A DNA stretch of 64,000 bases from Methylophilaceae bacterium (GTDB taxonomy: Bacteria > Pseudomonadota > Gammaproteobacteria > Burkholderiales > Methylophilaceae): NCBI GenBank assembly GCA_013141125.1, contig JABFRO010000001.1, forward strand, positions 1,488,001-1,552,000, written 5' to 3'. Both the position numbers and the translations under genes were made by a program. Positions within the stretch are counted from its first letter, which is position 1. Every line of letters starts with the position of its first letter. Positions 18,242 through 26,775 of this stretch are shown one piece after another. The notes below the pieces were generated by a model that saw nothing but the letters and a program-made list of their open reading frames with translations, made no database searches and was not told the DNA's origin.

Positions 18242-18760
18242 ATGAGTGAACATCATTACGATTTCCCTAAAACTACGGTTAAGCAAGTTATCTTTGCAGC
18301 ATTGGGCGGCTTGATTGCGCCTTTAATTGTTATCACCTTGATTGTTAATCATGTGCTGGCAATACAGGCGACTCATATTGAGGATCCGGTAACTGCCGAT
18401 GCTATCAAAGCGGCAAATGCTGTGATTGAGGAGCGTATCAAACCTGTTGCCGTAGTTGCTTTAGCAGAAAAAACAGGCAACTCTGGTGCCGGGCAGGCGG
18501 GGAAAAGTGGTGAGGAAATTGTAAACGCCGTTTGTAGTGCCTGCCACGGAGCGGGGGTAATGGGTTCGCCAAAACTAGGTGACAAAGCCGCTTGGGCACC
18601 GCGTATTGCACAGGGCTATGAAACTTTGACCAAACATGCCATTGAGGGCATACGCCAAATGCCAGCGCGAGGAGGTGGTGCGGATTTAACAGATGCCGAA
18701 GTAGCCAGCGCTGTCGCTTATTTGGCTAACCAGGCGGGCGCAAAGTTTACTGCTCCATAA
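18242..18760 (+). CDS. Membrane-anchored cytochrome c5 family protein
   Basis: Class I c-type cytochrome of 172 residues: an uncleaved N-terminal helix (about 17-42), an Ala-rich linker, and one heme site CSACH near residue 100. The axial Met is probably that of IRQMPARGGG near 140, and the closing ADLTDAEVASAVAYLANQ helix is typical of cytochrome c5. It would carry electrons at the periplasmic face of the inner membrane. A strong terminator follows. An anchor-only paralogue lies nine bases upstream. Confidence 0.92.
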   Translation: MSEHHYDFPKTTVKQVIFAALGGLIAPLIVITLIVNHVLAIQATHIEDPVTADAIKAANAVIEERIKPVAVVALAEKTGNSGAGQAGKSGEEIVNAVCSACHGAGVMGSPKLGDKAAWAPRIAQGYETLTKHAIEGIRQMPARGGGADLTDAEVASAVAYLANQAGAKFTAP

Positions 18761-18784
18761 CGCATACGTTTAATTTCCCATCAG

Positions 18785-18817
18785 CCAGCCATTATTCGAT
18801 GGCTGGTTTATTTTTTT
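18785..18817 (+). terminator. Intrinsic terminator after cytochrome c5 gene
   Basis: The perfect 8-bp stem CCAGCCAT/ATGGCTGG has a 6-base loop and is followed by TTTATTTTTTT. It ends 10 bases before the apaH start, so apaH needs its own promoter or read-through. Confidence 0.85.
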
Positions 18818-18827
18818 CCAAAAGTCC

Positions 18828-19652
18828 ATGACCACTTACGCTATTGGTGATATTCAAGGTTGCTTTCAAGCTTTTCAGCAATTGTTGCAAGCGATCAATT
18901 TCGATGCCAACCAAGACAAGCTTTGGCTGGTGGGGGATTTAATTAATCGCGGCCCGGACTCGCTAGAGATGTTGCGTTGGGCTTATCGAAATCAATCTTC
19001 CTTGGTAGTGGTATTAGGCAATCACGATTTACATGCCATTACGGTAGCGGAAGGTTTCGCCCGTCAACACCGAAGCGACACCTTGCAAGTTTTATTAAAT
19101 GCCCCTGACCGCACTGAATTGCTGACCTGGTTACGCTACCAACCCATTATTCATGCTGAACACGGCTATGTGATGGTTCATGCTGGTTTGCTACCGCAAT
19201 GGAGCGTAAAAAAAGCACTGGCATTGGGTGCCGAAGTGGAAACAGCATTGCGCAGCACAGATTATCGTGATTTTCTTGCACATATGTACGGCAACCAACC
19301 CAATGTTTGGGATAAAAATCTGCAAGGTTTTGATAGGCTGCGCGTCATTACCAACGCCATGACACGGTTAAGAGTTTGTACGGAAAATGGGGAAATGGAT
19401 TTCAAATTCAAAGGTGAACTGCCCCAGATACCGCCCGGATATTTCCCTTGGTTTGACGTACCTAACAGGAAATCTGCCAACACACCCATTATCTGCGGAC
19501 ACTGGTCTGCCATGAGCTTGCAGCAAAGCAAGTATTTACAAGCATTGGATACCGGCTGCTTGTGGGGTGGGCAATTAACCGCATTACGCCTGGATGATAG
19601 ACGGGTCTATCAGGTTCAGTGCGGACAACAATTAGATCCCTTGAAGTTTTAA
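18828..19652 (+). CDS. apaH: Bis(5'-nucleosyl)-tetraphosphatase, symmetrical (ApaH)
   Basis: Calcineurin-like metallophosphatase of 274 residues that hydrolyses Ap4A to two ADP. The metal motifs are in place: GDIQG at 7-11, VGDLINRGPDS at about 35-45, LGNHDLHA at about 64-71 and HAGLLPQW near 121. Length and motif spacing are normal for ApaH. The gene stands alone between a terminator and a convergent acyltransferase gene; it is not beside ksgA as in enterobacteria. Confidence 0.96.
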   Translation: MTTYAIGDIQGCFQAFQQLLQAINFDANQDKLWLVGDLINRGPDSLEMLRWAYRNQSSLVVVLGNHDLHAITVAEGFARQHRSDTLQVLLNAPDRTELLTWLRYQPIIHAEHGYVMVHAGLLPQWSVKKALALGAEVETALRSTDYRDFLAHMYGNQPNVWDKNLQGFDRLRVITNAMTRLRVCTENGEMDFKFKGELPQIPPGYFPWFDVPNRKSANTPIICGHWSAMSLQQSKYLQALDTGCLWGGQLTALRLDDRRVYQVQCGQQLDPLKF

Positions 19653-19687
19653 ATTCACCCACCAATAAAAACCGGCTTCAAGATTAA

Positions 19688-20440
19688 TCAATTATTATAA
19701 TTAAGCGCTGCATAGCGCCTATTCATATGTGTCAATGATAAAAATATCGGCATGTTGGCCGTGTTGAAATGTGGATCCCATGCTGGCTCACCGCCAATAA
19801 AAGCACCCAGGCGCAAATAGCCTTTAATCAACGATGGGCAAGCCACTTGCATATCCAACTTTAAGGCGTGCAAAGGCAATGGACAATGCGGAAATACATG
19901 ATATTCCGCAGGTGCCAGGTAATCCGGCTGTAGCTTTTTAAATAAACTTGCCGCCAAATGTCCGCCATCTGCCATGCTCATGCTAACGCTACCTATCATA
20001 TGCTGGTAGCGATACATTTGCATGTATTGAGCCAACCCTGCCCATAGCATGGCAATAGTGCCATCGTGACGATAATCCCTGTGCACACAGGCACGGCCAA
20101 TCTCTACTGTATTGTCAAACAAATGGCTCAAACGGCTTAAATCAAACTCACCTGCCGCATAATAGCCACCCGCTTCTTTCGACATATCAGGATCCAATAA
20201 CCGATAAGTTGCCACCACTTTGCCATCGTAACAATCTCGCACAATCAAATGATCGCAAAAAGCATCAAAGCCATCTTGATCAAACCCATTATTACTGGTT
20301 AAAAATGCGCCCATTTCATCCGCATAAACTTTGTAACGCAAGCGTTGCGCCTCCAGAATCTCTGACTGACTGCGCGCAAAACTAAAAACGAGTCGGTGAT
20401 TTTTTTGCTGCAAACCACTTGCTACACACTGAGCTAACAC
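19688..20440 (-). CDS. OlsB-like GNAT acyltransferase, copy 2
   Basis: A 250-residue paralogue of the protein at 13253-14056 with the same core signatures (EAQRLRYKVYADEMGA, FDAFCDHLIVRD, VEIGRACVHRDYRHDGTIAMLWAG, SMSMADGG, LIKGYLRLGAFIGGEPAWDP) but a different N-terminus. It starts at GTG with AGGTGGGG about eight bases upstream. Unlike copy 1 it has no acyltransferase partner. Roughly 230 bases of leader without a gene precede it. OlsB-type transfer of a 3-hydroxyacyl group to an amino acid is the likely chemistry, but the acceptor is unknown. Confidence 0.8.
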   Translation of the reverse strand: MLAQCVASGLQQKNHRLVFSFARSQSEILEAQRLRYKVYADEMGAFLTSNNGFDQDGFDAFCDHLIVRDCYDGKVVATYRLLDPDMSKEAGGYYAAGEFDLSRLSHLFDNTVEIGRACVHRDYRHDGTIAMLWAGLAQYMQMYRYQHMIGSVSMSMADGGHLAASLFKKLQPDYLAPAEYHVFPHCPLPLHALKLDMQVACPSLIKGYLRLGAFIGGEPAWDPHFNTANMPIFLSLTHMNRRYAALNYNN

Positions 20441-20670
20441 TATTGCATCCCCACCTGATGATTGACAGGTAACACCTTACAAAACTAGTGTGAAGCTCAC
20501 ATGACATAAAGGGCACTTCTGTAAATTCAATTCTTGTCGCCACACTGCTGAATGGCAGAACGATACCTTGGGTGCTCATAGGTCTAAGCAGGTTCAATCC
20601 GGCTCATATCTTTACCCTGCTTTTGTTACTTTTTCTTTTGCTATGATTGGTCTTGGCATTAAATTGCAAT
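20441..20670. other. Untranslated leader / intergenic region upstream of OlsB-like copy 2
   Basis: No gene is supported here. A minus-strand frame from 20597 has no ribosome site and no recognisable product. Several short dyads are present, including CTGC/GCAG (about 20549-20563) and AAGCAGG/CCTGCTT (about 20585-20622). The latter is followed on the plus strand by a T-rich run, as in a terminator. I could not match the stretch to a known riboswitch or RNA family. Confidence 0.4.
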
Positions 20671-20704
20671 AAAAAAGCCATCGCCCAATCTGCGATGGCT
20701 TTTT
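20671..20704 (-). terminator. Intrinsic terminator after the S41 protease gene
   Basis: The perfect 13-bp stem AAAAAGCCATCGC/GCGATGGCTTTTT has a 7-base loop. A-runs and T-runs flank both sides, so it can act in either direction. It sits 20 bases beyond the stop of the minus-strand protease gene. Confidence 0.88.
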
Positions 20705-20723
20705 CCCAATCCAAAATTTACGT

Positions 20724-22154
20724 TTATTTACGTTGTAAAAACGCCAAGCCCTTTAACAGGTTCAGCGCCTGATTAAGTTGGTAATCGGATTTTGTACCAA
20801 ACTCGGGCGGTGCATTTTTATCGGCTGCCTTGTCTTTCTTTTCGTCAGTAGCAGGTGCTATTGGCTTTACCGTTTTTCCTGGCTTGGCTGGCACATCGGT
20901 TACAGGTTTTGATGCCGGTGTTTCACCATCTTTAGGGTTGGATAGATGACCACTCAAATCGGCTTCGTGCATATTGAAACTTTGGTCCTCCGTGCTGCTT
21001 AAAGTGCTTTCTTCCACCACAATATCCGGCACGATACCCTTGGCTTGAATCGAACGACCATTGGGAGTGAAATAGCGCGCGGTAGTCAACTTGATGGCAG
21101 TGCCATTATTCATAGGCAAAATGGTTTGCACCGAGCCTTTGCCAAAGCTCTGCGTACCCATGACAATGGCGCGTTTATGATCCTGCAAGGCACCGGCCAC
21201 AATCTCGGAAGCGGAAGCCGAGCCTACATTCACCAATACTGCCATGGATACGGTTTTTAAATCGGCCGGAAGCCCTTTCAGATAATCGCTACCCGAGCGC
21301 AAGTAATTATCCGAATTTGCCGTCAAGCGCATTTTGGAATCTGCCACACGGCCTTCGGTATAAACCACCAATTTATCTTGCGGCAAAAAGGCGGCGGATA
21401 CAGCCACGGCCTGGTTTAAAAGACCACCGGGATTATTGCGCAAATCCAGCACCAAGCCCTTGAACGCGCCTTTGTTTTCATCATGCAAGGCTTTCAAGGC
21501 TTTGGCCAAATCCTCTCCGGTATGTTCCTGAAACTGGGTAATACGTATATAAGCATAGCCAGGTTCTACCAGTTTGGGCTTAACACTTTTGGTTTTTATA
21601 ATGGCACGTAACAGGGTGATGACCAGCGGTTTCGCTTCGCCTTTGCGCAATACCGTCAACACAATCGGCGTATCCGGTTTGCCGCGCATACGTTTAACCG
21701 CATCGTTTAGCGATAGACCTTTGACCTGCGTGTCATCCAGCTTGATAATCAAATCACCGCTTTTGATGCCCGCTTTGTAGGCTGGAGTATCCTCAATGGG
21801 TGAAACGACTTTAACAAAACCATCTTCCATACCTACTTCCAGACCCAAGCCGCCGAATTCACCTTGTGTACCGGCTTGCAGCTCTTTGAAACCATCCGCA
21901 TCCAGATAGGATGAGTGCGGATCAAGACCGGACAACATGCCGTTAATAGCCTCTTTAATCAGCTTTTTATCTTCAACCGGTTCTACATAATCCGTTTTTA
22001 TTTTGCCAAAAATTTCAGCAAACGTGCGCAAATCGTCCAAAGGCAATTGCGGCTTGGCTTCTTTCTCGGCCACGGCCGAATACGTCAGGCTTAACATGAG
22101 CCCCACGGCGGTACCAAACGCTACCAGCTTGATTTTCTGAAGTTTTGTTCGCAT
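20724..22154 (-). CDS. ctpA: Carboxy-terminal processing protease (S41, CtpA/Prc family)
   Basis: Exported serine protease of 476 residues that trims periplasmic or outer-membrane substrates. It has a signal peptide (about 1-29), a PDZ domain (about 90-170, GGLGLEVGMEDGFVKVV) and the S41 core. The catalytic Ser is in VNVGSASASEI and the catalytic Lys in GTQSFGKGSVQT, about 25 residues later. A Lys/Pro/Ala-rich tail of roughly 80 residues follows. No neighbouring adaptor is visible. Confidence 0.93.
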   Translation of the reverse strand: MRTKLQKIKLVAFGTAVGLMLSLTYSAVAEKEAKPQLPLDDLRTFAEIFGKIKTDYVEPVEDKKLIKEAINGMLSGLDPHSSYLDADGFKELQAGTQGEFGGLGLEVGMEDGFVKVVSPIEDTPAYKAGIKSGDLIIKLDDTQVKGLSLNDAVKRMRGKPDTPIVLTVLRKGEAKPLVITLLRAIIKTKSVKPKLVEPGYAYIRITQFQEHTGEDLAKALKALHDENKGAFKGLVLDLRNNPGGLLNQAVAVSAAFLPQDKLVVYTEGRVADSKMRLTANSDNYLRSGSDYLKGLPADLKTVSMAVLVNVGSASASEIVAGALQDHKRAIVMGTQSFGKGSVQTILPMNNGTAIKLTTARYFTPNGRSIQAKGIVPDIVVEESTLSSTEDQSFNMHEADLSGHLSNPKDGETPASKPVTDVPAKPGKTVKPIAPATDEKKDKAADKNAPPEFGTKSDYQLNQALNLLKGLAFLQRK

Positions 22155-22291
22155 GTGTTACGGTTCCTAGATGGGATAGTATTCAAAATATCATTACGGT
22201 CTTAACTGCCAATTAATTAATACAATCTTGTGTAGAGGTCAGTTTAAAATCTGCCCCAACTTGCCCTGCCTAACTTTTACAATGGAACAAT

Positions 22292-22615
22292 ATGAATAAT
22301 ACCAATAATAACAACGAGAATCAGCCAGTGAATGCCACGGCAAAAGAAACGCATGTGGAAATCAAATATTGCACCCAGTGTCATTGGCTGTTGCGCGCAG
22401 CCTGGCTGGCGCAAGAGATTCTGACAACCTTCGGTTCCGACATCGGACGCTTGAGTCTGGTTCCGGGCACTGGCGGTATTTTTGAAGTGCGTTTAAACAA
22501 TCAGCTTATATTCTCGCGCAAGGAAATGCAGCGCTTCCCAGAATCAAAAGAGCTAAAGCAGCTAATCCGCGACCAGATAGACCCGGAGCGGTCACTGGGG
22601 CATAGCGACCGCTAA
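22292..22615 (+). CDS. SelT/SelW/SelH-family thioredoxin-like protein
   Basis: Small Rdx-family protein of 107 residues with the redox motif C27-x2-C30 (YCTQCHW), followed by the conserved RAAWLAQEIL helix and the GGIFEVRLNN strand pair. Cys replaces the selenocysteine of the eukaryotic relatives. An N-terminal Asn-rich stretch of about 15 residues is unusual. The physiological partner of bacterial members is not known. Confidence 0.88.
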   Translation: MNNTNNNNENQPVNATAKETHVEIKYCTQCHWLLRAAWLAQEILTTFGSDIGRLSLVPGTGGIFEVRLNNQLIFSRKEMQRFPESKELKQLIRDQIDPERSLGHSDR

Positions 22616-22623
22616 GGGATATA

Positions 22624-23976
22624 TTATTCGCTGGCTACTGTCATGCGCTCAATCAAAATCGAGCCGGTTTGCTTGGAGCCCTGCACCAGCACATCATTGC
22701 CTATGGCCACAATTTGCCGGAACATTTCCTTTAAATTGCCGGCAATGGTGATTTCTTCCACCGGAAACGCTATCACGCCGTTTTCTACCCAGAAACCGGC
22801 AGCGCCACGCGAATAATCACCCGTCACCATATTTACGCCCTGACCCAATAACTCAGTCACCACCAGGCCGGTACCCATGGTTTTCAGCAGGCCGTTAAAA
22901 TCCAGATCGCCGTGGCTGACGATCAGATTGTGATTGCCGCCCGCATTGCCGGTGCTCACCATGCCCAGCTTGCGCGCGGAATAGCTGGACAGCATATAGC
23001 CTTGCAACACGCCATTTTCCACCAATGTGCGTGCCTTGGTGGCCACGCCTTCGTTATCAAACGGGCTGCTGGCCAAACCGCGCTTGAGATGCGGCTGTTC
23101 CGTAATATTGACGAGTGGCGACATGATTTGCTTGCCCAGGCTATCCAGCAGAAAAGAGGATTTGCGGTACAAACTGCCGCCGGAAATAGCACCCACCAGA
23201 CTGGAAATCAGGCCGGATGCCAGGGAGGCTTCAAACAATACCGGTACTTGCGTGGTCTTGATGCGCTGGCAACCAATGCGGCGCACCGTGCGTTCACCCG
23301 CGCGGCGGCCGACAAATTGTGCAGAATCCAGATCCTCGGCACTGCGCGCGCTGCTATACCAGTAGTCGCGCTGCATGTTTTCGCCGTCTTCCGCAATCAC
23401 CGAGCAGCTGAAACCGTGGCGCGAGCTGGGATAACCGCCGCTAAACCCTAGGCTGTTGGCATAGGCAAACAGGCCTTCATAAGTGGATACACTCGCCCCT
23501 TCGGAATTGGTGATGCGGCTATCGACATCGCGCGCGGCGGCTTCGCATTCCTTGGCCAGCTCTATGGCCTGTTCTACTGAAATCGGCCAAGGATGATGCA
23601 AATCCAGCTCGGGGAAAGTGGTTGCCAACAGCTCGGGGTCAGCCAGCCCGCAAAAAGCGTCTTGTGCGGTATAACGGGCGATATTGCAGGCGGCTTGTAC
23701 GGTTTCCTGCAAGGCTTGCGGCGATAAATCCGAAGTGCTGGCATTGCCGCGTTGCTGACCAAAATAAACAGAAACCGACACGCCCTTATCGCGGTTATAT
23801 TCTATAGTTTCGGTTTCATTCAGACGCACGGAAACATTTTGACCAAAACCCAGATTGATTTCCGCTTCGGCGTGGCTGGCACCAGCGGCCTTCGCCATCT
23901 GCAACACGGATTCGCTCAAGGCTTTCAAGTCGTCTAGGGAATGGGTAAAACTCGACTGGGCAGGATGCTGACTCAC
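22624..23976 (-). CDS. pmbA: Metalloprotease PmbA/TldE
   Basis: TldE subunit of the TldD/TldE peptidase, which matures modified peptides and degrades some antitoxins. The 450 residues match the family throughout: LRLNETETIEYNRDKG-like N-terminal segment, a central region with NSLGFSGGYPSSRHGFS, and the C-terminal GNAGGNHNLIVSHG and TGDYSRGAAGFWVENG signatures. It starts with GTG. As usual for TldE it lacks the HEXXXH zinc motif found in TldD. Its 3' end converges with the SelT-like gene eight bases away. Confidence 0.94.
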   Translation of the reverse strand: MSQHPAQSSFTHSLDDLKALSESVLQMAKAAGASHAEAEINLGFGQNVSVRLNETETIEYNRDKGVSVSVYFGQQRGNASTSDLSPQALQETVQAACNIARYTAQDAFCGLADPELLATTFPELDLHHPWPISVEQAIELAKECEAAARDVDSRITNSEGASVSTYEGLFAYANSLGFSGGYPSSRHGFSCSVIAEDGENMQRDYWYSSARSAEDLDSAQFVGRRAGERTVRRIGCQRIKTTQVPVLFEASLASGLISSLVGAISGGSLYRKSSFLLDSLGKQIMSPLVNITEQPHLKRGLASSPFDNEGVATKARTLVENGVLQGYMLSSYSARKLGMVSTGNAGGNHNLIVSHGDLDFNGLLKTMGTGLVVTELLGQGVNMVTGDYSRGAAGFWVENGVIAFPVEEITIAGNLKEMFRQIVAIGNDVLVQGSKQTGSILIERMTVASE

Positions 23977-24024
23977 GGGGCAGGCTCTCGAAAAAAACTG
24001 TTATCATAGCCTAATACGAAAGCC

Positions 24025-24597
24025 ATGATTATGAAAACAAACAAGACAACAAAAACAACTGAAACTTCCATCGAAGAGAGCGGCCCCAGCAAAACGCAAC
24101 GCAAGGCCGCCATGGACGCGCTGCAAGACCTGGGTGTGAAATTAATCGCCCTGCCCAATAGCAAACTCGCCAAACTGGAACTGCCCGAACGCCTGCTGGA
24201 AGCCGTACAGGAAGCCAAACGCATTACCGCCAACGGTGCCATCCGCCGCCAAAAGCAATACATAGGCAGCCTGATGCGCGAAATTGATGTGGCGCCGATT
24301 GAAGACCAACTGCAACGCTGGGAAGGCAAACACACGGCCGAAAGCGCCTATTTCCATCAACTGGAAAACTGGCGTGACCGCTTATTGGCGGAAGATGGCG
24401 CACTGCCGGAATTTCTGCAACAGCACCCCGCCGCCGATATTCAGCAATTACGCACCCTGATACGCAACGCCAGACGCGAAGCCACCGCCAACAAACCACC
24501 CAAAAGCAGCCGCGAGCTGTTCAAATTGTTGCGTGCCCTGACTGAAGCAGAAAATGTTCATACCGAAACATTGGATGAAATAGCCGAAGAGGATTAA
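24025..24597 (+). CDS. darP: Ribosome biogenesis factor DarP (YjgA, DUF615)
   Basis: DUF615 protein of 190 residues associated with late 50S subunit assembly. The typical opening GPSKTQRKAAMDALQDLGVKL is followed by LPERLLEAVQEAKRI, QYIGSLMREID and the C-terminal LRTLIRNARREATANKPPKSSRELFKLL. It is divergent from pmbA, a common arrangement in proteobacteria. It marks the last clear core gene before the AT-rich accessory stretch. Confidence 0.95.
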   Translation: MIMKTNKTTKTTETSIEESGPSKTQRKAAMDALQDLGVKLIALPNSKLAKLELPERLLEAVQEAKRITANGAIRRQKQYIGSLMREIDVAPIEDQLQRWEGKHTAESAYFHQLENWRDRLLAEDGALPEFLQQHPAADIQQLRTLIRNARREATANKPPKSSRELFKLLRALTEAENVHTETLDEIAEED

Positions 24598-24607
24598 AAC
24601 GCCCATA

Positions 24608-25270
24608 TTGTCCAATAATCCGTGGTCTGTCCCCTATTGTTCCACAGATTTTGGTTACAAACGAAAATTTCATGGCGTTGAATTTGATGCTGGAGAATCT
24701 TTCAACTGTTGGTTTCTGATTCGTGCCGGCTCAACAACAAAACTCAGCTGGACGCCACCACATGATATAAATATCTTTACACCAATAGCGCCAATTGAAC
24801 TAATGGCTACGATATATAAACTTTGGGCTGAAGCTTACGATCAAAAAGAGCCATTCGATATAATCAAGGGGCCGATTGATAGTTTCCTATTATTGGGAAA
24901 GAAGTGGATCGATTATCGAAAAGAGGTAAATGCATTAATTCCACCTGTACCAACAATTTGGGCTGAACGGGAATTTCTGCGTAATGCCCTTAACTATATT
25001 GAGCGTCAGTATGATTGGGTAGATGTTGATTACGACATTCAATTTTCCCATATTCCTGGACAGCTACTTATCAGCGCAAAAAATACCGAAGTCTATTGTC
25101 CAGCACGTGGGAACTTAATTGGTGAGGTTAACGTTTCCGCGAAAGCGCTATTCCGACATCTACCAAAGCGATTTATTGGTGATGTAGTAGCGCTTCAATT
25201 CAAGGGCAACAAACTTTTCATCTATAGCCGAGAGTTTCCAGCACGATGGACTGAACAGAATGAAGAGTGA
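24608..25270 (+). CDS. Unrecognised 220-residue protein of the accessory island
   Basis: No family was recognised. The frame starts with TTG 11 bases after darP and has no good ribosome site; the first in-frame ATG would remove about 67 residues, so the start is uncertain. The product is aromatic-rich (many Trp, Tyr and Phe), has no signal peptide or membrane segment, and changes character around residue 125. From there a strand-rich C-terminal domain runs through VNVSAKALFRHLPKRFIGDVVALQFKGNKLFI. That pattern (strand, a short helix with conserved Leu, two strands) is like one repeat of a sliding-clamp fold, an impression only. The DNA is AT-richer than its neighbours, suggesting horizontal acquisition. 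Confidence 0.6.
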   Translation: MSNNPWSVPYCSTDFGYKRKFHGVEFDAGESFNCWFLIRAGSTTKLSWTPPHDINIFTPIAPIELMATIYKLWAEAYDQKEPFDIIKGPIDSFLLLGKKWIDYRKEVNALIPPVPTIWAEREFLRNALNYIERQYDWVDVDYDIQFSHIPGQLLISAKNTEVYCPARGNLIGEVNVSAKALFRHLPKRFIGDVVALQFKGNKLFIYSREFPARWTEQNEE

Positions 25271-25293
25271 ATTAAATATAACTTACTTTTTAA

Positions 25294-25440
25294 CTGTTTT
25301 TTGATCATATATCGCCATCCGTCGCAATCTCAAACGGTTTTGACATTCCGCTTTATGGCGACCAAATCGGCACCCATCTAGCCGAGTTCGACCCATTGGT
25401 GACCTTACCAATTTCGAACGGGCCGCTAAAATTGCCTTAA
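25294..25440 (+). other. Possible gene tail remnant in intergenic DNA
   Basis: An open frame of 48 codons without a start reads, in part, ISNGFDIPLYGDQIGTHLAEF and ends in NGPLKLP at a TAA. Its composition is less AT-rich than both neighbours. It may be the end of a gene cut off by the accessory insertion; no family is recognised and chance cannot be excluded. Confidence 0.25.
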
Positions 25441-25466
25441 TGAACCTTTAACTACGAGGTGTGTTT

Positions 25467-26687
25467 CTATTCAGAAAATGCCATTTCCACCGTGCCGCAC
25501 GCCGACTCCTTACCAATATATTTAGCATAATCAAATGGCAATTCACCTATGTATACCGCCGATTCATTTGGCGTGAGAGCATGATTAAAATTAATTTCTA
25601 CCCAAATTTTATTTTTTGGAGTGCTACATGGTGATTTCGAAAAATAGAAAACTGTTTTCAAAAGAGGTTTGATGTGTGGATTATAAAAACGTACAAATAA
25701 TTTATTATCAGAAACCCACCAAGTATTCATCGCCTCTATTTTGGCCACTAAGTTTGTGGATAAAATGTTTGGACTATTTACAACATCAAAATTATCTTTA
25801 AGTAATTTAATACTCATGTCGTAAGATTTAATGTCCCCAGATTTCCATAGTAGAGCCACATTTTTCACATCCGTTTCCCAAACATTGGGTTTAGATGTGA
25901 TTGTTTTATTGTCCGAATCCACTATCACATTGGGCTTGTTATGTTCAGCTATTACTAATCCTATAGAGTTTTCTACGGATGCGTACACACCAGCTACATC
26001 CGAAAGCCTCTTCCTATTTACGGGTATTAATTTAGACTTTACCAACGGAATCGAAGTTGCTAGTTCTAAAAGATAATTTGATTTAACAGCATAGTTTACG
26101 TTTTGAGTTAAATCGCCAGTAGTTTTTAAGATTTCTGCAGCTCCAAGTTTAGCTGTTACAAGACCAACTATATTGCCATACATATTCAGGAGTGGCCCGC
26201 CAGAATTTCCACTTTGAACTGCTGTACTAATCTGGAAATATTTCGGGTCATCCTGAAGTCCAGTAAGACTGTTTACAAGACCATCCGTTACTTTTGGTTC
26301 CAATCCCTGAACATCAATATGAGGAAACCCTATAGCGACCACCGCACTGCCTCGCTTAACGCTTAATGAATTTTCAATTGGGATTGCTTGAACTTTGTTT
26401 TGAATTTTTAATATAGCCAAATCGTTTAATTTGTCCACCTTGATTAACGAAGCTGAAAATAAATTACCATGGACATCTCGGATTACTATTGAAGTGGCGT
26501 CAGAAATTACATGTAAATTTGTTGCAAAATAACCGTCTTGGGTAATGAAAAATCCACTTCCAGTTGCATATTCACTAGCAAAACTAAAAGTTGGATATAT
26601 AACCAATAACAATATTAAGTAAGTATATTTATTAATAAATTTCAAAAAAAACAACGATTCAATTTGCATAGTTTTGATAAATTTCAT
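25467..26687 (-). CDS. Exported trypsin-like serine protease (S1C/DegP-type catalytic domain)
   Basis: Protein of 406 residues with an N-terminal hydrophobic segment (about 22-37, ending FSFAS) that should export or anchor it. The chymotrypsin-fold triad is His59 (TNLHVI), Asp89 (KLNDLAIL) and Ser162 (SGNSGGPLL). No PDZ domain follows; instead about 190 residues of unrecognised sequence, partly strand-rich, complete the protein, so it is not a standard DegP or DegS. Low GC and lonely position mark it as accessory. A housekeeping periplasmic role or a role in an acquired system are both possible. Confidence 0.85.
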   Translation of the reverse strand: MKFIKTMQIESLFFLKFINKYTYLILLLVIYPTFSFASEYATGSGFFITQDGYFATNLHVISDATSIVIRDVHGNLFSASLIKVDKLNDLAILKIQNKVQAIPIENSLSVKRGSAVVAIGFPHIDVQGLEPKVTDGLVNSLTGLQDDPKYFQISTAVQSGNSGGPLLNMYGNIVGLVTAKLGAAEILKTTGDLTQNVNYAVKSNYLLELATSIPLVKSKLIPVNRKRLSDVAGVYASVENSIGLVIAEHNKPNVIVDSDNKTITSKPNVWETDVKNVALLWKSGDIKSYDMSIKLLKDNFDVVNSPNILSTNLVAKIEAMNTWWVSDNKLFVRFYNPHIKPLLKTVFYFSKSPCSTPKNKIWVEINFNHALTPNESAVYIGELPFDYAKYIGKESACGTVEMAFSE

Positions 26688-26775
26688 TCGTTTGATTAAT
26701 GCGGCTCATGCCATGTAAAGGAATTTAAAGCAAGTAAAGACACTAACACGTTTATGTGACGAAAAAAGAATGGGC

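Noticed and set aside
20382-20597. Minus-strand open frame overlapping the start of OlsB-like copy 2
   Set aside because: No ribosome site and no recognisable sequence; it overlaps the well-supported acyltransferase start in another frame.
20441-20670. TPP, cobalamin or SAH riboswitch upstream of OlsB-like copy 2
   Set aside because: Conserved core sequences of these classes could not be found despite some similar words such as TTGAACCTG.
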